From a virus, in the IMG/VR virus record IMGVR_UViG_3300030294_000048, positions 1 to 54,281 of that record: a stretch of DNA of 54,281 nt. The stretch is one strand, 5' to 3'. The notes beneath the pieces are model-generated. The model saw only the letters and a list, made by a program, of their open reading frames with translations. It was not told the DNA's origin and did no database searches. Numbering within the stretch: the first letter of the stretch is position 1; every line of letters starts with the position of its first letter. Shown here one piece after another: positions 19,999 to 28,429 of this stretch. The translations under genes were made by a program, and so were the position numbers.

Positions 19999-20412
19999 TT
20001 ATTTTAACATTAGACAAGTATTTTTATAATCAATTAATTCAGTAAATCCAAATTTATTGTAAAATAATTTTAAAAAAAATATTGAAATTGATAATTCAAG
20101 TGGACAAGCAATTAAAACAAATTGATTATATTTAGGTAATTTTTTAAAACAATATTTTAAATATTCATTCATTAATTTATTTGCAATACCTTTTTTTCTC
20201 CAATTTTTATCTACATAAACTTCTTCAATATATAGATATTTATCTTCTATAAAAATATTGTTATATTCTTCTTCAGATAAATCATTTTCAAAATATCTAT
20301 AACCTCTTTCAATTTCTGAAAAATTAATATGAGCTATATCTAATCCATTATGAATTAATTCAAAAGTAATAGTATCATTATTTCGTGTTGCAGGAGTTAT
20401 TTTATATTCCAT
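19999..20412 (-). CDS. GNAT-family N-acetyltransferase
   Basis: The 137 residues cover one GNAT fold. The acetyl-CoA-binding motif A is seen as YIEEVYVDKNWRKKGIANKLM (residues ~61-81), with the pyrophosphate-binding R-x-x-G-x-A at 72-77. Motif B follows, with FYNKFGF (~117-123) in the usual place. GNAT enzymes transfer an acetyl group from acetyl-CoA to an amine, often a lysine, an N-terminus or a small molecule. The substrate cannot be told. It lies between the gp13-like gene (2 nt gap) and a giant structural gene, so it is expressed late with virion genes. It may modify a virion protein or a host target. The family call is secure. Confidence 0.78.
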   Translation of the reverse strand: MEYKITPATRNNDTITFELIHNGLDIAHINFSEIERGYRYFENDLSEEEYNNIFIEDKYLYIEEVYVDKNWRKKGIANKLMNEYLKYCFKKLPKYNQFVLIACPLELSISIFFLKLFYNKFGFTELIDYKNTCLMLK

Positions 20413-20413
20413 A

Positions 20414-21223
20414 TTAACGTTGCATTATAATATCACCAATTCCACCACTATTTTTCAATATATCTTCAACTTTTTCAACATCTTCAAGATTATTACATAT
20501 TTCATCAGCATTCAAATTTACTCCACCAGGAAGTTCAATTGTATGTCCAGCAATTATTCTTTTTAACTCTTGTTTACATCTTCCAACAACATGACGATTA
20601 TATAAATCATCCATATATAATAATTGAAGATCAACATTAACTAAACATTCTAACATCAAACTATTAATAGAACTTAATGTTTTATGAATATTTAATTTAT
20701 GAGCTAAATTATTGTAATTAAATGGTACAGATGTACCTAAAATTGAATCATATGCTTGATTTTCAATCATTCTACAAACAGCTTCTTCAATATATAATGA
20801 ATTATTTATACCTGCAATTGTACTACCATATGGTGCTGTCATTTGTAATAATTGAATATTTCCAAGTAATTCTTGCGATGTTGGCATTGAAACAGCATCA
20901 CATTCATGACATTCCCATACAACATTAACATAACTTGGTAAAGTAACTGTAAAATCACTTAATCCTGAACCATTTTGTGTTATTCCATTATTATTTGTAA
21001 AATCAAGAATGTCAGTTTTTCTTAATAAATAAAATGTTTTATGTGTTGCCTTATAATAATGTCTATAAAAATATCTTGCTGATTGTTTAATTATAGATAT
21101 AATTAATTTTTCAGGAACATTATATGGTATTTGACCAAATCCTGTTATTTGATCTGATACTGAATTAATAAATTCTCTATCAGCTTCAACTAATGATAAT
21201 TCTTTATTTACACTTATTGCCAT
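20414..21223 (-). CDS. 13: Neck protein, T4 gp13-like
   Basis: The 269 residues (T4 gp13 has 309) share the family's layout. An N-terminal helix (VPEKLIISIIKQSARYFYRHYY) leads to FYLL strands, central hydrophobic strands with a Met-rich loop follow, and a C-terminal helix runs into the hallmark LPGGV after 'CKQELKRIIAGHTIE' (about residues 220-240). T4 gp13 has nearly the same arrangement of K-EL-x-I-x-H-x-LPGGV near its end. gp13 with gp14 forms the neck that closes the filled head and joins it to the tail. A TATAAATA box and an upstream hairpin suggest this gene begins its own late transcript. The remote similarity is from memory of the family. Confidence 0.5.
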   Translation of the reverse strand: MAISVNKELSLVEADREFINSVSDQITGFGQIPYNVPEKLIISIIKQSARYFYRHYYKATHKTFYLLRKTDILDFTNNNGITQNGSGLSDFTVTLPSYVNVVWECHECDAVSMPTSQELLGNIQLLQMTAPYGSTIAGINNSLYIEEAVCRMIENQAYDSILGTSVPFNYNNLAHKLNIHKTLSSINSLMLECLVNVDLQLLYMDDLYNRHVVGRCKQELKRIIAGHTIELPGGVNLNADEICNNLEDVEKVEDILKNSGGIGDIIMQR

Positions 21224-21238
21224 TTTTATTTATGTTTT

Positions 21239-21246
21239 TATTTATA
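21239..21246 (-). promoter_or_regulatory. Candidate T4-type late promoter box for the gp13-like unit
   Basis: The minus strand reads TATAAATA, the T4 late-promoter -10 element, 15 nt before the gp13-like start codon. It lies just downstream of a minus-strand hairpin terminator at 21257-21288, so a terminator/promoter pair separates two units. In this AT-rich genome an 8-base AT match occurs by chance fairly often, so the position matters more than the match. Confidence 0.4.
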
Positions 21247-21256
21247 TATATACTTG

Positions 21257-21288
21257 AAAAGGATTGAAGAAATTTCTCTCAACAATCC
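21257..21288 (-). terminator. Probable intrinsic terminator
   Basis: On the minus strand GGATTG (21288 leftward) pairs with CAATCC (ending at 21261). An inner stem GAGAAA/TTTCTT lies between, and the hairpin is followed directly by TTTTC. It lies in the 87-base gap between the 116-residue membrane protein gene and the gp13-like gene, both on the minus strand. Confidence 0.5.
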
Positions 21289-21309
21289 CAAATAATTAAA
21301 TATGTTTTA

Positions 21310-21660
21310 TTATTTAACTTCTATTTTTTTATTAATTTCTTCAAAAACTTTATCTGCTATTGATTCTCTTTTTAAAATTAATTTACTTATAATTGTTGAA
21401 CCTATTAAACCCATAATAATACCAACAACATATAAAACCGGTTGTGATGTATTAAAAGCTAAACAAACAAACATTCCTAAAATTATTGAAATTGTTGTAT
21501 ATAAAAATTGTTGTAAATACCATTTAAATGTTTGTAATATTCTTTTTGGTGATAACCAATCAATAACTAATGTTAATACAAATACAAATGAGCCTAAAAC
21601 ATAAACCATTACAGTTGTGAAACTAAAAATCAGTTTAAAATTTATTAATATTGTTTCCAT
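21310..21660 (-). CDS. Small membrane protein, holin-like, 116 aa
   Basis: Three predicted membrane segments are visible: about residues 10-34 (a long hydrophobic run with VYVLGSFVFVLTLVIDWL), 50-68 and 74-94. A short charged C-terminus (ESIADKVFEEINKKIEVK) follows. Size and topology suit a class I-type holin or other phage inner-membrane protein. It is the last of three adjacent membrane-protein genes, 5 nt after its neighbour, and is followed by a hairpin terminator. The endolysin lies 20 kb away on the other strand, so a holin role is only a possibility. No family is recognised. Confidence 0.6.
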   Translation of the reverse strand: METILINFKLIFSFTTVMVYVLGSFVFVLTLVIDWLSPKRILQTFKWYLQQFLYTTISIILGMFVCLAFNTSQPVLYVVGIIMGLIGSTIISKLILKRESIADKVFEEINKKIEVK

Positions 21661-21665
21661 TATTG

Positions 21666-22247
21666 TTAATTTAAAGTTGACATAAAATTAGATAAATATC
21701 TTTTTGCTATAAAAATACAAACATATATCGATAATAATAAAAAATTAAAATATGATATTGAAAAAACTACAATTAATAATAATAATAAACCAATAATAAT
21801 TCCAAATATTTCAATAAATGTAAATAAAAATAAATTTTCTGATAAATAATTTTTAGTTATTTTAAAAACAAATTTATTAAATTTATATTCATCTAATTTA
21901 CAAATATATGTTTTATTTTCATTTAAATGTGATTCTTTCAAATATTTCAAATAACCTAAACTTAATTTATTTGATTTATACATTTCAAACATTATATACA
22001 AATTAATCAATATTGAAATATAATAAAAATTTTCAGGTATATAATCATGCAAAATATAATGAAAAGTATGTAATTGTAATATTCCCAAAAATATTAATTT
22101 TGTTAATAAAATAATCAATACTTTTGGTACTATTAAAGTATGTTCTTTAAATTCGCCAACAACATAAATAATAGATGCAATATTATATAATGTGAATAAA
22201 GTTGGTACAATTATTGCTGTGACATAATAAAAGAGTTCCTTTTCCAT
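21666..22247 (-). CDS. Multi-pass membrane protein, 193 aa
   Basis: Four to five hydrophobic segments: roughly residues 8-30, 40-62, 74-90, and two close together in the last third (FTFIEIFGIIIGLLLLLIVVFSISYFNFLLLSIYVCIF). A soluble loop rich in Lys, Glu and Tyr (~92-130) separates the two halves. No transport or enzyme motif is visible. It lies in the cluster of three membrane proteins upstream of the gp13-like gene. Possible roles include membrane anchoring, superinfection exclusion or lysis timing; none is shown. Not recognised. Confidence 0.6.
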   Translation of the reverse strand: MEKELFYYVTAIIVPTLFTLYNIASIIYVVGEFKEHTLIVPKVLIILLTKLIFLGILQLHTFHYILHDYIPENFYYISILINLYIMFEMYKSNKLSLGYLKYLKESHLNENKTYICKLDEYKFNKFVFKITKNYLSENLFLFTFIEIFGIIIGLLLLLIVVFSISYFNFLLLSIYVCIFIAKRYLSNFMSTLN

Positions 22248-22290
22248 AAAATTAAATTAATAAATGGTTATTTTATATTATAATAAATTA

Positions 22291-22668
22291 TTACTTATCT
22301 ATAATTGTTGTATCTTTTAATTCTTCTGATAGATCAATTCCAGAAAGTTTTTTAACAATTTTGGTAACAATATTGTTGAAATTATTTCCAATAACTAAAA
22401 ACATTTTGGCAATATGTTCAGATAATGTTGTAACAACTAAACCTAAACAAAAAGCCATAATATTATTAAGTTCGGTAAAAAATAATACAATCATTGTAGA
22501 TATTGTGAAAATTATCATTGTTGATAAATACAATATCTTTCCAATTTTTGTTAATTTAAACCCATTAGCTATTTTACGAAAGTATTGTAAAAAACCTATT
22601 ATAAGTAAAATTAATGTAAATATGAAAAATTGATTTTTACGTTGTTCCATGTCCATAACTTTTTCCAA
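22291..22668 (-). CDS. Small membrane protein, 125 aa, holin candidate
   Basis: A short basic N-terminus (MEKVMDMEQRKNQ) is followed by three hydrophobic segments, about residues 13-31, 45-65 and 70-92. The last is amphipathic, ending SEHIAKMFLVIGNNF, with a charged C-terminal tail. Length and layout are like small phage holins, but no family is recognised. ATG codons at residues 5 and 7 are alternative starts. It begins the run of three membrane proteins, separated by about 43-45 nt from its neighbours on both sides. Confidence 0.55.
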   Translation of the reverse strand: MEKVMDMEQRKNQFFIFTLILLIIGFLQYFRKIANGFKLTKIGKILYLSTMIIFTISTMIVLFFTELNNIMAFCLGLVVTTLSEHIAKMFLVIGNNFNNIVTKIVKKLSGIDLSEELKDTTIIDK

Positions 22669-22713
22669 TTTTTTAAAATAAATTCAATATAATATTAAAT
22701 ATTGAAATTATAA

Positions 22714-23088
22714 TTATTTGTAAGTTGTAAGTGTAATAAATTTTCTAACTTTATGGATCATTTCATCAACTAAAGCAGATAAACTACAAAATTCAATATT
22801 TTTAATCAGTAATATTTTATTTTCCATTAATAATGCAAGTAATTCATTTAAAGCACTTATTGTTGTCTGAGAATAATTTAATTCAGGAATAAATTCACCT
22901 TGATTAAATTTTTTAAAAAATGTAAAACCTTCTTCAGCAAAATTATCTTGAAAATTTATAATACTATCCATAATTTCATCACATAATACATGTTCTGATT
23001 TTAATTTTGCATTCCAATGCAATTCACGAAATTTTGTTTTAAATCCTTCAAGATAACAAATTAATAATAAAAAATCTGATTTATTCAT
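22714..23088 (-). CDS. Ferritin/Dps-like small helical protein, 124 aa
   Basis: The sequence is a bundle of helices. The first contains KTKFRELHWNAKLKSEHVLCDEI (residues ~18-40), in which LHW, then H and a D-E pair, resemble the Dps-like proteins found in many large phages (the DUF5856-type pattern, from memory). A second helix holds NFAEEGF, and a third ends DEMIHKVRKF. Ferroxidase or DNA-binding activity cannot be claimed from the residues seen. It lies between an unknown gene and the membrane-protein group. The fold is a tentative call; function unknown. Confidence 0.45.
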   Translation of the reverse strand: MNKSDFLLLICYLEGFKTKFRELHWNAKLKSEHVLCDEIMDSIINFQDNFAEEGFTFFKKFNQGEFIPELNYSQTTISALNELLALLMENKILLIKNIEFCSLSALVDEMIHKVRKFITLTTYK

Positions 23089-23139
23089 AGCATTGAATTA
23101 TTTAATGTTTGTTAATTTATATATTAATTATATTTATTT

Positions 23140-23559
23140 TTAATTTTCATCAATTAAATCCCAATCTTCTGTATCAAGTGACCAAATTTTTGAATCAACA
23201 AATGTTATTTCTTCTGTTCTTGTTTGATTTTCTTCTGTTATTAATTTATCAGATATTGATATTAATTCTAATAAACCAATAGTAACCAATATTGTTAATC
23301 CTTCTTCATTTTTTGTTTTTCCAAAAACAATATAATCAAAAACATTTGTTTCACAAAAATTTATTTCTTCTTTTAAAATTGATGAATTTATCATTTCAGA
23401 AACATAATCTGTTATATCTATTTCTATAACTTTAATAAAAAATTCTAATTTATTTTTAGATGTTATTTTTAAGGATTTTAATGATTTATATTCAACCATT
23501 CCTGTATTAATTGCATTAATTATGAATTTTAATGACTTATCTGAAAAAATTTTTTCCAT
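23140..23559 (-). CDS. Hypothetical protein, 139 aa
   Basis: An acidic, mixed alpha/beta protein ending in a Trp/Asp-rich tail (SLDTEDWDLIDEN). The central part contains a hydrophobic strand pair (GLTILVTIGLLELISI). The start ATG lies immediately after the RuvC-like gene (1 nt gap), so the two are probably translationally coupled. It might be a partner of the nuclease, but nothing in the sequence shows this. Not recognised. Confidence 0.6.
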   Translation of the reverse strand: MEKIFSDKSLKFIINAINTGMVEYKSLKSLKITSKNKLEFFIKVIEIDITDYVSEMINSSILKEEINFCETNVFDYIVFGKTKNEEGLTILVTIGLLELISISDKLITEENQTRTEEITFVDSKIWSLDTEDWDLIDEN

Positions 23560-23560
23560 A

Positions 23561-24259
23561 TTATTTATTTTTAATTATTTTTGAATAACCATTTAACATT
23601 AATGAAAAACTATCTACTAAATCATTAATTAAATGTACTGAATTTTCATCAGTAGATGGTAATAAAATATTACCATTATAATTATTGAAAAAACATTTAA
23701 CCATTAATGTTTTATCAGCTTTTCCATTTTGAGTAAAAAATAATTTATTTGAACTTGGTGTTGGTGTATATAATTTGAATTTAATTTTTAATTCTAAACA
23801 AAGACGAATAGATATTTCTCTAACATATCCTTGTAAAGTTATTAAACCACCAACAGTTTTTAATTGACTTGAACCTGAAAATGTTGGCATAATATAATTT
23901 TCAATTGAAAAAATAACTTCATCAGGATTAAATTTATTTAATGAATCAGAAATAATTATTCCAATTTTTTTACTACACATTAATGCTTTAATAGTTGATT
24001 CACATTGTTGAATATTATTTTTATCCGACATATCAATAATTAAATCTTTTATTTGTAAATTTGCTGGTAATCTATATGTAAGTATATTTACGTTTTTTAT
24101 TTGTTGTGGTGTATATTTTTTTGATGTTTTATTTGAATTTTCATCAAAAATAACTTTATGAAATTGTATTGTTTTACCAACATAATCTTCTAAATATGCA
24201 ATTGTTATGCCTGTTGAACTAAATGAAAGATCAAGTCCAATTATTAATGATTTAATCAT
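23561..24259 (-). CDS. RuvC-like Holliday-junction resolvase / structure-specific nuclease
   Basis: The 232 residues have the RNase H-like fold order of RuvC. The first strand has IIGLDLSFSSTG with Asp10. A second acidic strand, VIFSIENY, carries Glu120. A G-G and Q-rich helix region follows, and a C-terminal N-D-x-V-D motif (Asp213 and Asp216) supplies the last metal ligands. Enzymes of this type cut four-way or branched DNA, which large phages must resolve before packaging. T4 uses an unrelated enzyme (endonuclease VII, gp49) for that step, so this may fill its role. It is notable inside a structural operon, coupled to an unknown 139-residue gene. The family is fairly sure; the substrate is inferred. 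Confidence 0.68.
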   Translation of the reverse strand: MIKSLIIGLDLSFSSTGITIAYLEDYVGKTIQFHKVIFDENSNKTSKKYTPQQIKNVNILTYRLPANLQIKDLIIDMSDKNNIQQCESTIKALMCSKKIGIIISDSLNKFNPDEVIFSIENYIMPTFSGSSQLKTVGGLITLQGYVREISIRLCLELKIKFKLYTPTPSSNKLFFTQNGKADKTLMVKCFFNNYNGNILLPSTDENSVHLINDLVDSFSLMLNGYSKIIKNK

Positions 24260-24284
24260 TTTATTATTATATAGTTATTATTAA

Positions 24285-24620
24285 TTATTCATCAATTAAT
24301 TCAACTGTTTGTCCAGCAAGTTCATGTGTACAATCAGTTAAAAATTCTATTTTTCCGTCAGTTATATATGAATGACAAATCATTTTTTTACGTGTTTCTT
24401 CAATTGGTTGTTTTGTTTCTTCATTCCATTTACAATATATCCATTCAACTTTTATTGATGGAGAAAAAGTTGGTTTTTCAAAATTTCCATTAAAAGACCA
24501 TGTTGGCCCTGTATATCCTTCTTTTTTTATCCAAACACCATGATGACATTTACAACCAGGACAATAAAAAGAATAATCAGAAACACCAATACGTAAATCA
24601 GAATTTATTATTAATTTCAT
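24285..24620 (-). CDS. DUF6527-like small zinc-ribbon phage protein
   Basis: The 111 residues show a CPGCKCHHG knuckle near the N-terminus, WSFNGNFEKPTFSPS in the middle, and the C-terminal CHSYITDGKIEFLTDCTHELAGQ segment. This set is characteristic of a small protein found in many phages, often mislabelled as ammonia monooxygenase in databases. The cysteines and histidines suggest zinc binding. No activity is known to me. It sits 1 nt after the giant FISUMP-bearing protein, so it is co-translated with it, and 25 nt before the RuvC-like gene. Confidence 0.75.
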   Translation of the reverse strand: MKLIINSDLRIGVSDYSFYCPGCKCHHGVWIKKEGYTGPTWSFNGNFEKPTFSPSIKVEWIYCKWNEETKQPIEETRKKMICHSYITDGKIEFLTDCTHELAGQTVELIDE

Positions 24621-24621
24621 A

Positions 24622-27600
24622 TCAATAAATTATTTTATTAAAACTTGAAAATAATGATTTTTTAAATATATTATAATTTATTGAATCTATTATAAAATCA
24701 CATGAAATATCATAACATATATTATCATCAATTCGATATTTTAATGTTAAATCAGTTGTTTCAAATAAAATATCATTTGTAAATGAATTTATTATTTTCC
24801 AATTAATATCTTGTTCATTAATAACATATTTATTATCTAATTCACATACAAAAATATCACCTAATTTAAGATTATAACAAGCATCAGGATTTTCATCAGA
24901 AATTTTTATTAAACGTGGAAAAATTGATTTAACAACAGGAAAAGTTATAGATGAAGCAGGAATTGTTTCTGAATTAGAAATAATATCATAAACATTTGTT
25001 TCATCAAAATCATATGAACAAACAGCTCCAATATTTCCATTAAAATCAGTACCAATTAAGTCTCCATTACTATAATGAATAACAGCTAAATTTTCAGTTG
25101 TATATATTTTACCCAATATATTTGTTGTACCATAAATATTTCCATCAATATCTGTAACTGTATCTCCTTCAACCCATGAACTTGAATCTTTCATCACTAA
25201 TCTTACTGAACTTGCACTTTTAACATATTCTGAAAGTACTAAACCATTAGAATTCATCTTATTTGATAAGTTATAAACTCTACCACATGGATATGATTCA
25301 CCATTAACATTTATGTATGTTAAATTAGGATTACTAAGACCTGTATTTATTCCATCTCTAATCCAAAAATTACAAGCTGTTTTAATACCGAAAAATCCTG
25401 TTGGATATACTGGTATTCCATTTATATCAAGTATATAATCATTTTTAAAATGCCCTCCAGGTAATAAATTAAGTGAATATTTACTATTTCCTGGATTATC
25501 TGTATATGTCCAATGTTCTGTTCCAACTTCTCTTAAAGCACATCCATCTTCTGGAATTGTTGTAACTAATAACCAAATATTGGCAATATCCCAACCAATA
25601 GGAGCTATGTCTCTTATATCATCAATAGCAAACCAATTATATAATCTACCATATTTTGATACTTTTTTATCTATTCCAATTGATTGTTCAGGAATTTCAA
25701 TTGTTTTAATATATCCTGTTAATGATTTATACGTATTGAAAATAGGAAATAATTCTGATTTTATTTCGAATAATGGAAAATCATAATTAACAGGAATTTT
25801 ATTTTCAAATGATTCAATAGTTGTGTTTAATATATCATAAATACTTTGAAAACTATTATCTAATTTATTAACTAAAACAAAATCAAATGTTAATTTATTT
25901 AAATCAATACCAACTTCAGTTGTTGTTATGAAGTAATATGGAGTTTTAAAATCCTGTAATATATTGTTTTCATCTCTATCGTAAATATCTAATAACATTA
26001 TATAAAGACAATCAAATATTTTATTATAATTTGATATTTCTGAATAATTTATTATTATATATTCATTTATATTTGGATCAAAAATTCTTAATTTTAATTC
26101 ATAATTATCATCATATTTAAAACATAAAATTGATAACCAATTATCTGTTAATTCTAATGGTATTTTTTCTGAAATATCATCTAATATTAAATTATCATTT
26201 AAACTTGGTAAAACATATGTTTTATTATCTGTTAACCATTTTAAAATTTGTTGATTATTTGAATCAACATTAAAATATTGTGATAAATCGTTTGGAATTA
26301 ATTCAATTGGTAAAACATAATTTGTTAAAACATTTGTAATAACTTTATCAATAACGATTTCATAAACATTTGATTCATCATTATTATATGAACAAACTGC
26401 GCCTATTGTTCCATTAAAATCTGAAAGTATTAATGAACCATCATTATAATGTAATGTTGCTGCGTTTTCTTGTGACCATACTTGTGTTCCAATTGTTACA
26501 GCATGATAAATATTTCCATCAATATCTGTGAAATTTCCATCATTTATTGAATTATTTTTTATATAACGAACAGGACTTCCAAATGAAGGGTTATAACTGG
26601 TAAATGACACTTTATTATTATAAGATCTTATAGCAAAAGCACTTCCCATATCATCAGAAACTAAGTAATTACAAGTGTCTTTGATATTGGTGAAGGATCC
26701 ATTATAAACACCTGCACCAACTGCATTAAAATTAGTATTATTAGTTACTAAATCAATATAATCACTGGTATTCCAATATTCAATTCCTATGGTTTTTATT
26801 TTTTCACCTCCATTTACATCAGATCCTGTAAAAGTATAGTCACCACTTATGAATATTGTTAGGTTTATCCAATCTTGTATTGAAGGAATATGCCATCCTT
26901 CAGGAGCAATACATCTTGGATCAGTTGCAGCATACCAATTATACAATCTACCGTATTTGCTTTTTTTAATTTCTATTTCATTTATTTTTTTAACTCCTGT
27001 CATAAATGATGGAGAATCAATTATATCTAAATCATTTAATGAATCTTGTATTTTAAAACTTGTAAATGATTCAATATCAATTCTTTGAATATCAATATTT
27101 ACATTGAAATCATAAAAATATTTTTCAATATTATTATAACAATCTGTTACTTTAATAGAAATTAAATATTCAGATGTTTTTTTAAGTACAATAACTTTAG
27201 ATAACAATGTTTGTATGAATATTTTATCGTATATTAATATGTTTTGTGAATCTAATTTATCTATTATTTCAATTTCAATATAAGTATTTGGTGAATTTAT
27301 ATCTATGTGTAAAATATTTCCAAATAATTTTTCAACTTTAGTTATATCTATATCTGTTGGTATAACATCATCAAATATTTCATAATCAATGTTATATGTA
27401 TTTGTATTTATTTTTGAATTTAAATCTTCCAAATATGATTTAACTTCTGTTTTAAATAAATTATTTGTATTTTGAATACAATTAGAAATAATCTTTGAAT
27501 AATTTATTGAATCAACATAATTTAAAATATCTATTTTTATATTTTTCCTAAAACCATACACATCATTTTCAAAAATCATATTCATGTTTGAAGTAATACT

Positions 27601-28419
27601 TTGTTCATATGGTATATTACTTGAATAAGTTAAACCAAAAAATGTTATATCTTGTTCATCTGATGTGAAATATGTGTTTGCTAATGAAATAGCATATAAT
27701 AAATGATTTTTAAAACTATCTAAAGCATCTATTTTTGTTTTTCTTATTGGTAAATTATTTGAATCATATTTTACTTCTGATTCCCAATTATCATATAATA
27801 CATGATAATTTCCTGTTTTTATATCAGTTTCTTTGTTAGGATTTATATTTAATGTATTTGTTGGACGATTTAAAAATTCTTCATATATTGATAAATTTGA
27901 ATCGTTAAATCCAATAAATTCAAGAAAAGTTTCTATTGATTTTTTTGTTCCTTTATGTTTTAATATATATTTAAAATCAAGAAGCAATCTTTTAATTAAT
28001 TCTGATTTATTAAATTCATCTGGAATTGCTTTTTCTAATTCAGCAAAATTTGGTAAATGATTATTATAAAGTAAATCTTTATAATGTTCATTTGTTTCAT
28101 CAATTATATTATCTAAATTTAAAGTAATATTATAAATTGAAATAATATTATCCATTGTTATTTCAATTTCAATAGATGTTTTATTTATTGGCAAATATAA
28201 AGTATATCCAAAATTATCTATCAAAGTTTCACCATTTAATGCTTCTTCAGTAGATAATATATTGTTTATTTTTTTTACAGAATAAAGTACACCTATTCCT
28301 GATAAAATTCTAACAGAAATATTTTTATATGAATAAAAATAAAAACAATTAGTTTTTGAAATTAATTTTTTTGTAATAATTTGTTTATCAATATTATATA
28401 AAATAATTGGAAAATCCAT
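24622..28419 (-). CDS. Tail protein I-like baseplate protein with two rearranged FISUMP domains, 1265 aa
   Basis: Residues ~125-171 include IKRLLLDFKYILKHKGTKKSIETFLEFIGF, the 'KGT + helix + G-F' hallmark of P2 gpI-type tail proteins that link baseplate wedge to fibres. Residues ~487-686 and ~921-1143 are two FISUMP modules, each in altered order. The half YGRLYNWYA..APEGWHIP..EYW..GSPVRYIKN comes first and the half TDIDGNIYHAVTIGTQVW..HYNDG..GAVCSYNND comes second. In the usual order, seen in the 254-residue gene of this window, the TDIDGN half is first. Copy 2 is more diverged (IGWDIA, GKIYTTENLAVIHYSNG). The linkers are beta-rich. FISUMP domains are surface-exposed in Bacteroidota. The gene directly follows the spike gene. 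It is very likely a baseplate-to-adhesin protein. Confidence 0.62.
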   Translation of the reverse strand: MDFPIILYNIDKQIITKKLISKTNCFYFYSYKNISVRILSGIGVLYSVKKINNILSTEEALNGETLIDNFGYTLYLPINKTSIEIEITMDNIISIYNITLNLDNIIDETNEHYKDLLYNNHLPNFAELEKAIPDEFNKSELIKRLLLDFKYILKHKGTKKSIETFLEFIGFNDSNLSIYEEFLNRPTNTLNINPNKETDIKTGNYHVLYDNWESEVKYDSNNLPIRKTKIDALDSFKNHLLYAISLANTYFTSDEQDITFFGLTYSSNIPYEQSITSNMNMIFENDVYGFRKNIKIDILNYVDSINYSKIISNCIQNTNNLFKTEVKSYLEDLNSKINTNTYNIDYEIFDDVIPTDIDITKVEKLFGNILHIDINSPNTYIEIEIIDKLDSQNILIYDKIFIQTLLSKVIVLKKTSEYLISIKVTDCYNNIEKYFYDFNVNIDIQRIDIESFTSFKIQDSLNDLDIIDSPSFMTGVKKINEIEIKKSKYGRLYNWYAATDPRCIAPEGWHIPSIQDWINLTIFISGDYTFTGSDVNGGEKIKTIGIEYWNTSDYIDLVTNNTNFNAVGAGVYNGSFTNIKDTCNYLVSDDMGSAFAIRSYNNKVSFTSYNPSFGSPVRYIKNNSINDGNFTDIDGNIYHAVTIGTQVWSQENAATLHYNDGSLILSDFNGTIGAVCSYNNDESNVYEIVIDKVITNVLTNYVLPIELIPNDLSQYFNVDSNNQQILKWLTDNKTYVLPSLNDNLILDDISEKIPLELTDNWLSILCFKYDDNYELKLRIFDPNINEYIIINYSEISNYNKIFDCLYIMLLDIYDRDENNILQDFKTPYYFITTTEVGIDLNKLTFDFVLVNKLDNSFQSIYDILNTTIESFENKIPVNYDFPLFEIKSELFPIFNTYKSLTGYIKTIEIPEQSIGIDKKVSKYGRLYNWFAIDDIRDIAPIGWDIANIWLLVTTIPEDGCALREVGTEHWTYTDNPGNSKYSLNLLPGGHFKNDYILDINGIPVYPTGFFGIKTACNFWIRDGINTGLSNPNLTYINVNGESYPCGRVYNLSNKMNSNGLVLSEYVKSASSVRLVMKDSSSWVEGDTVTDIDGNIYGTTNILGKIYTTENLAVIHYSNGDLIGTDFNGNIGAVCSYDFDETNVYDIISNSETIPASSITFPVVKSIFPRLIKISDENPDACYNLKLGDIFVCELDNKYVINEQDINWKIINSFTNDILFETTDLTLKYRIDDNICYDISCDFIIDSINYNIFKKSLFSSFNKIIY

Positions 28420-28429
28420 AGTTTTAGTT

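Noticed and set aside
21302-21604. Plus-strand frame antisense to the 116-residue membrane protein
   Set aside because: Shadow of the minus-strand gene: it follows the complementary codon pattern, is on the wrong strand for the operon and has no supporting leader.
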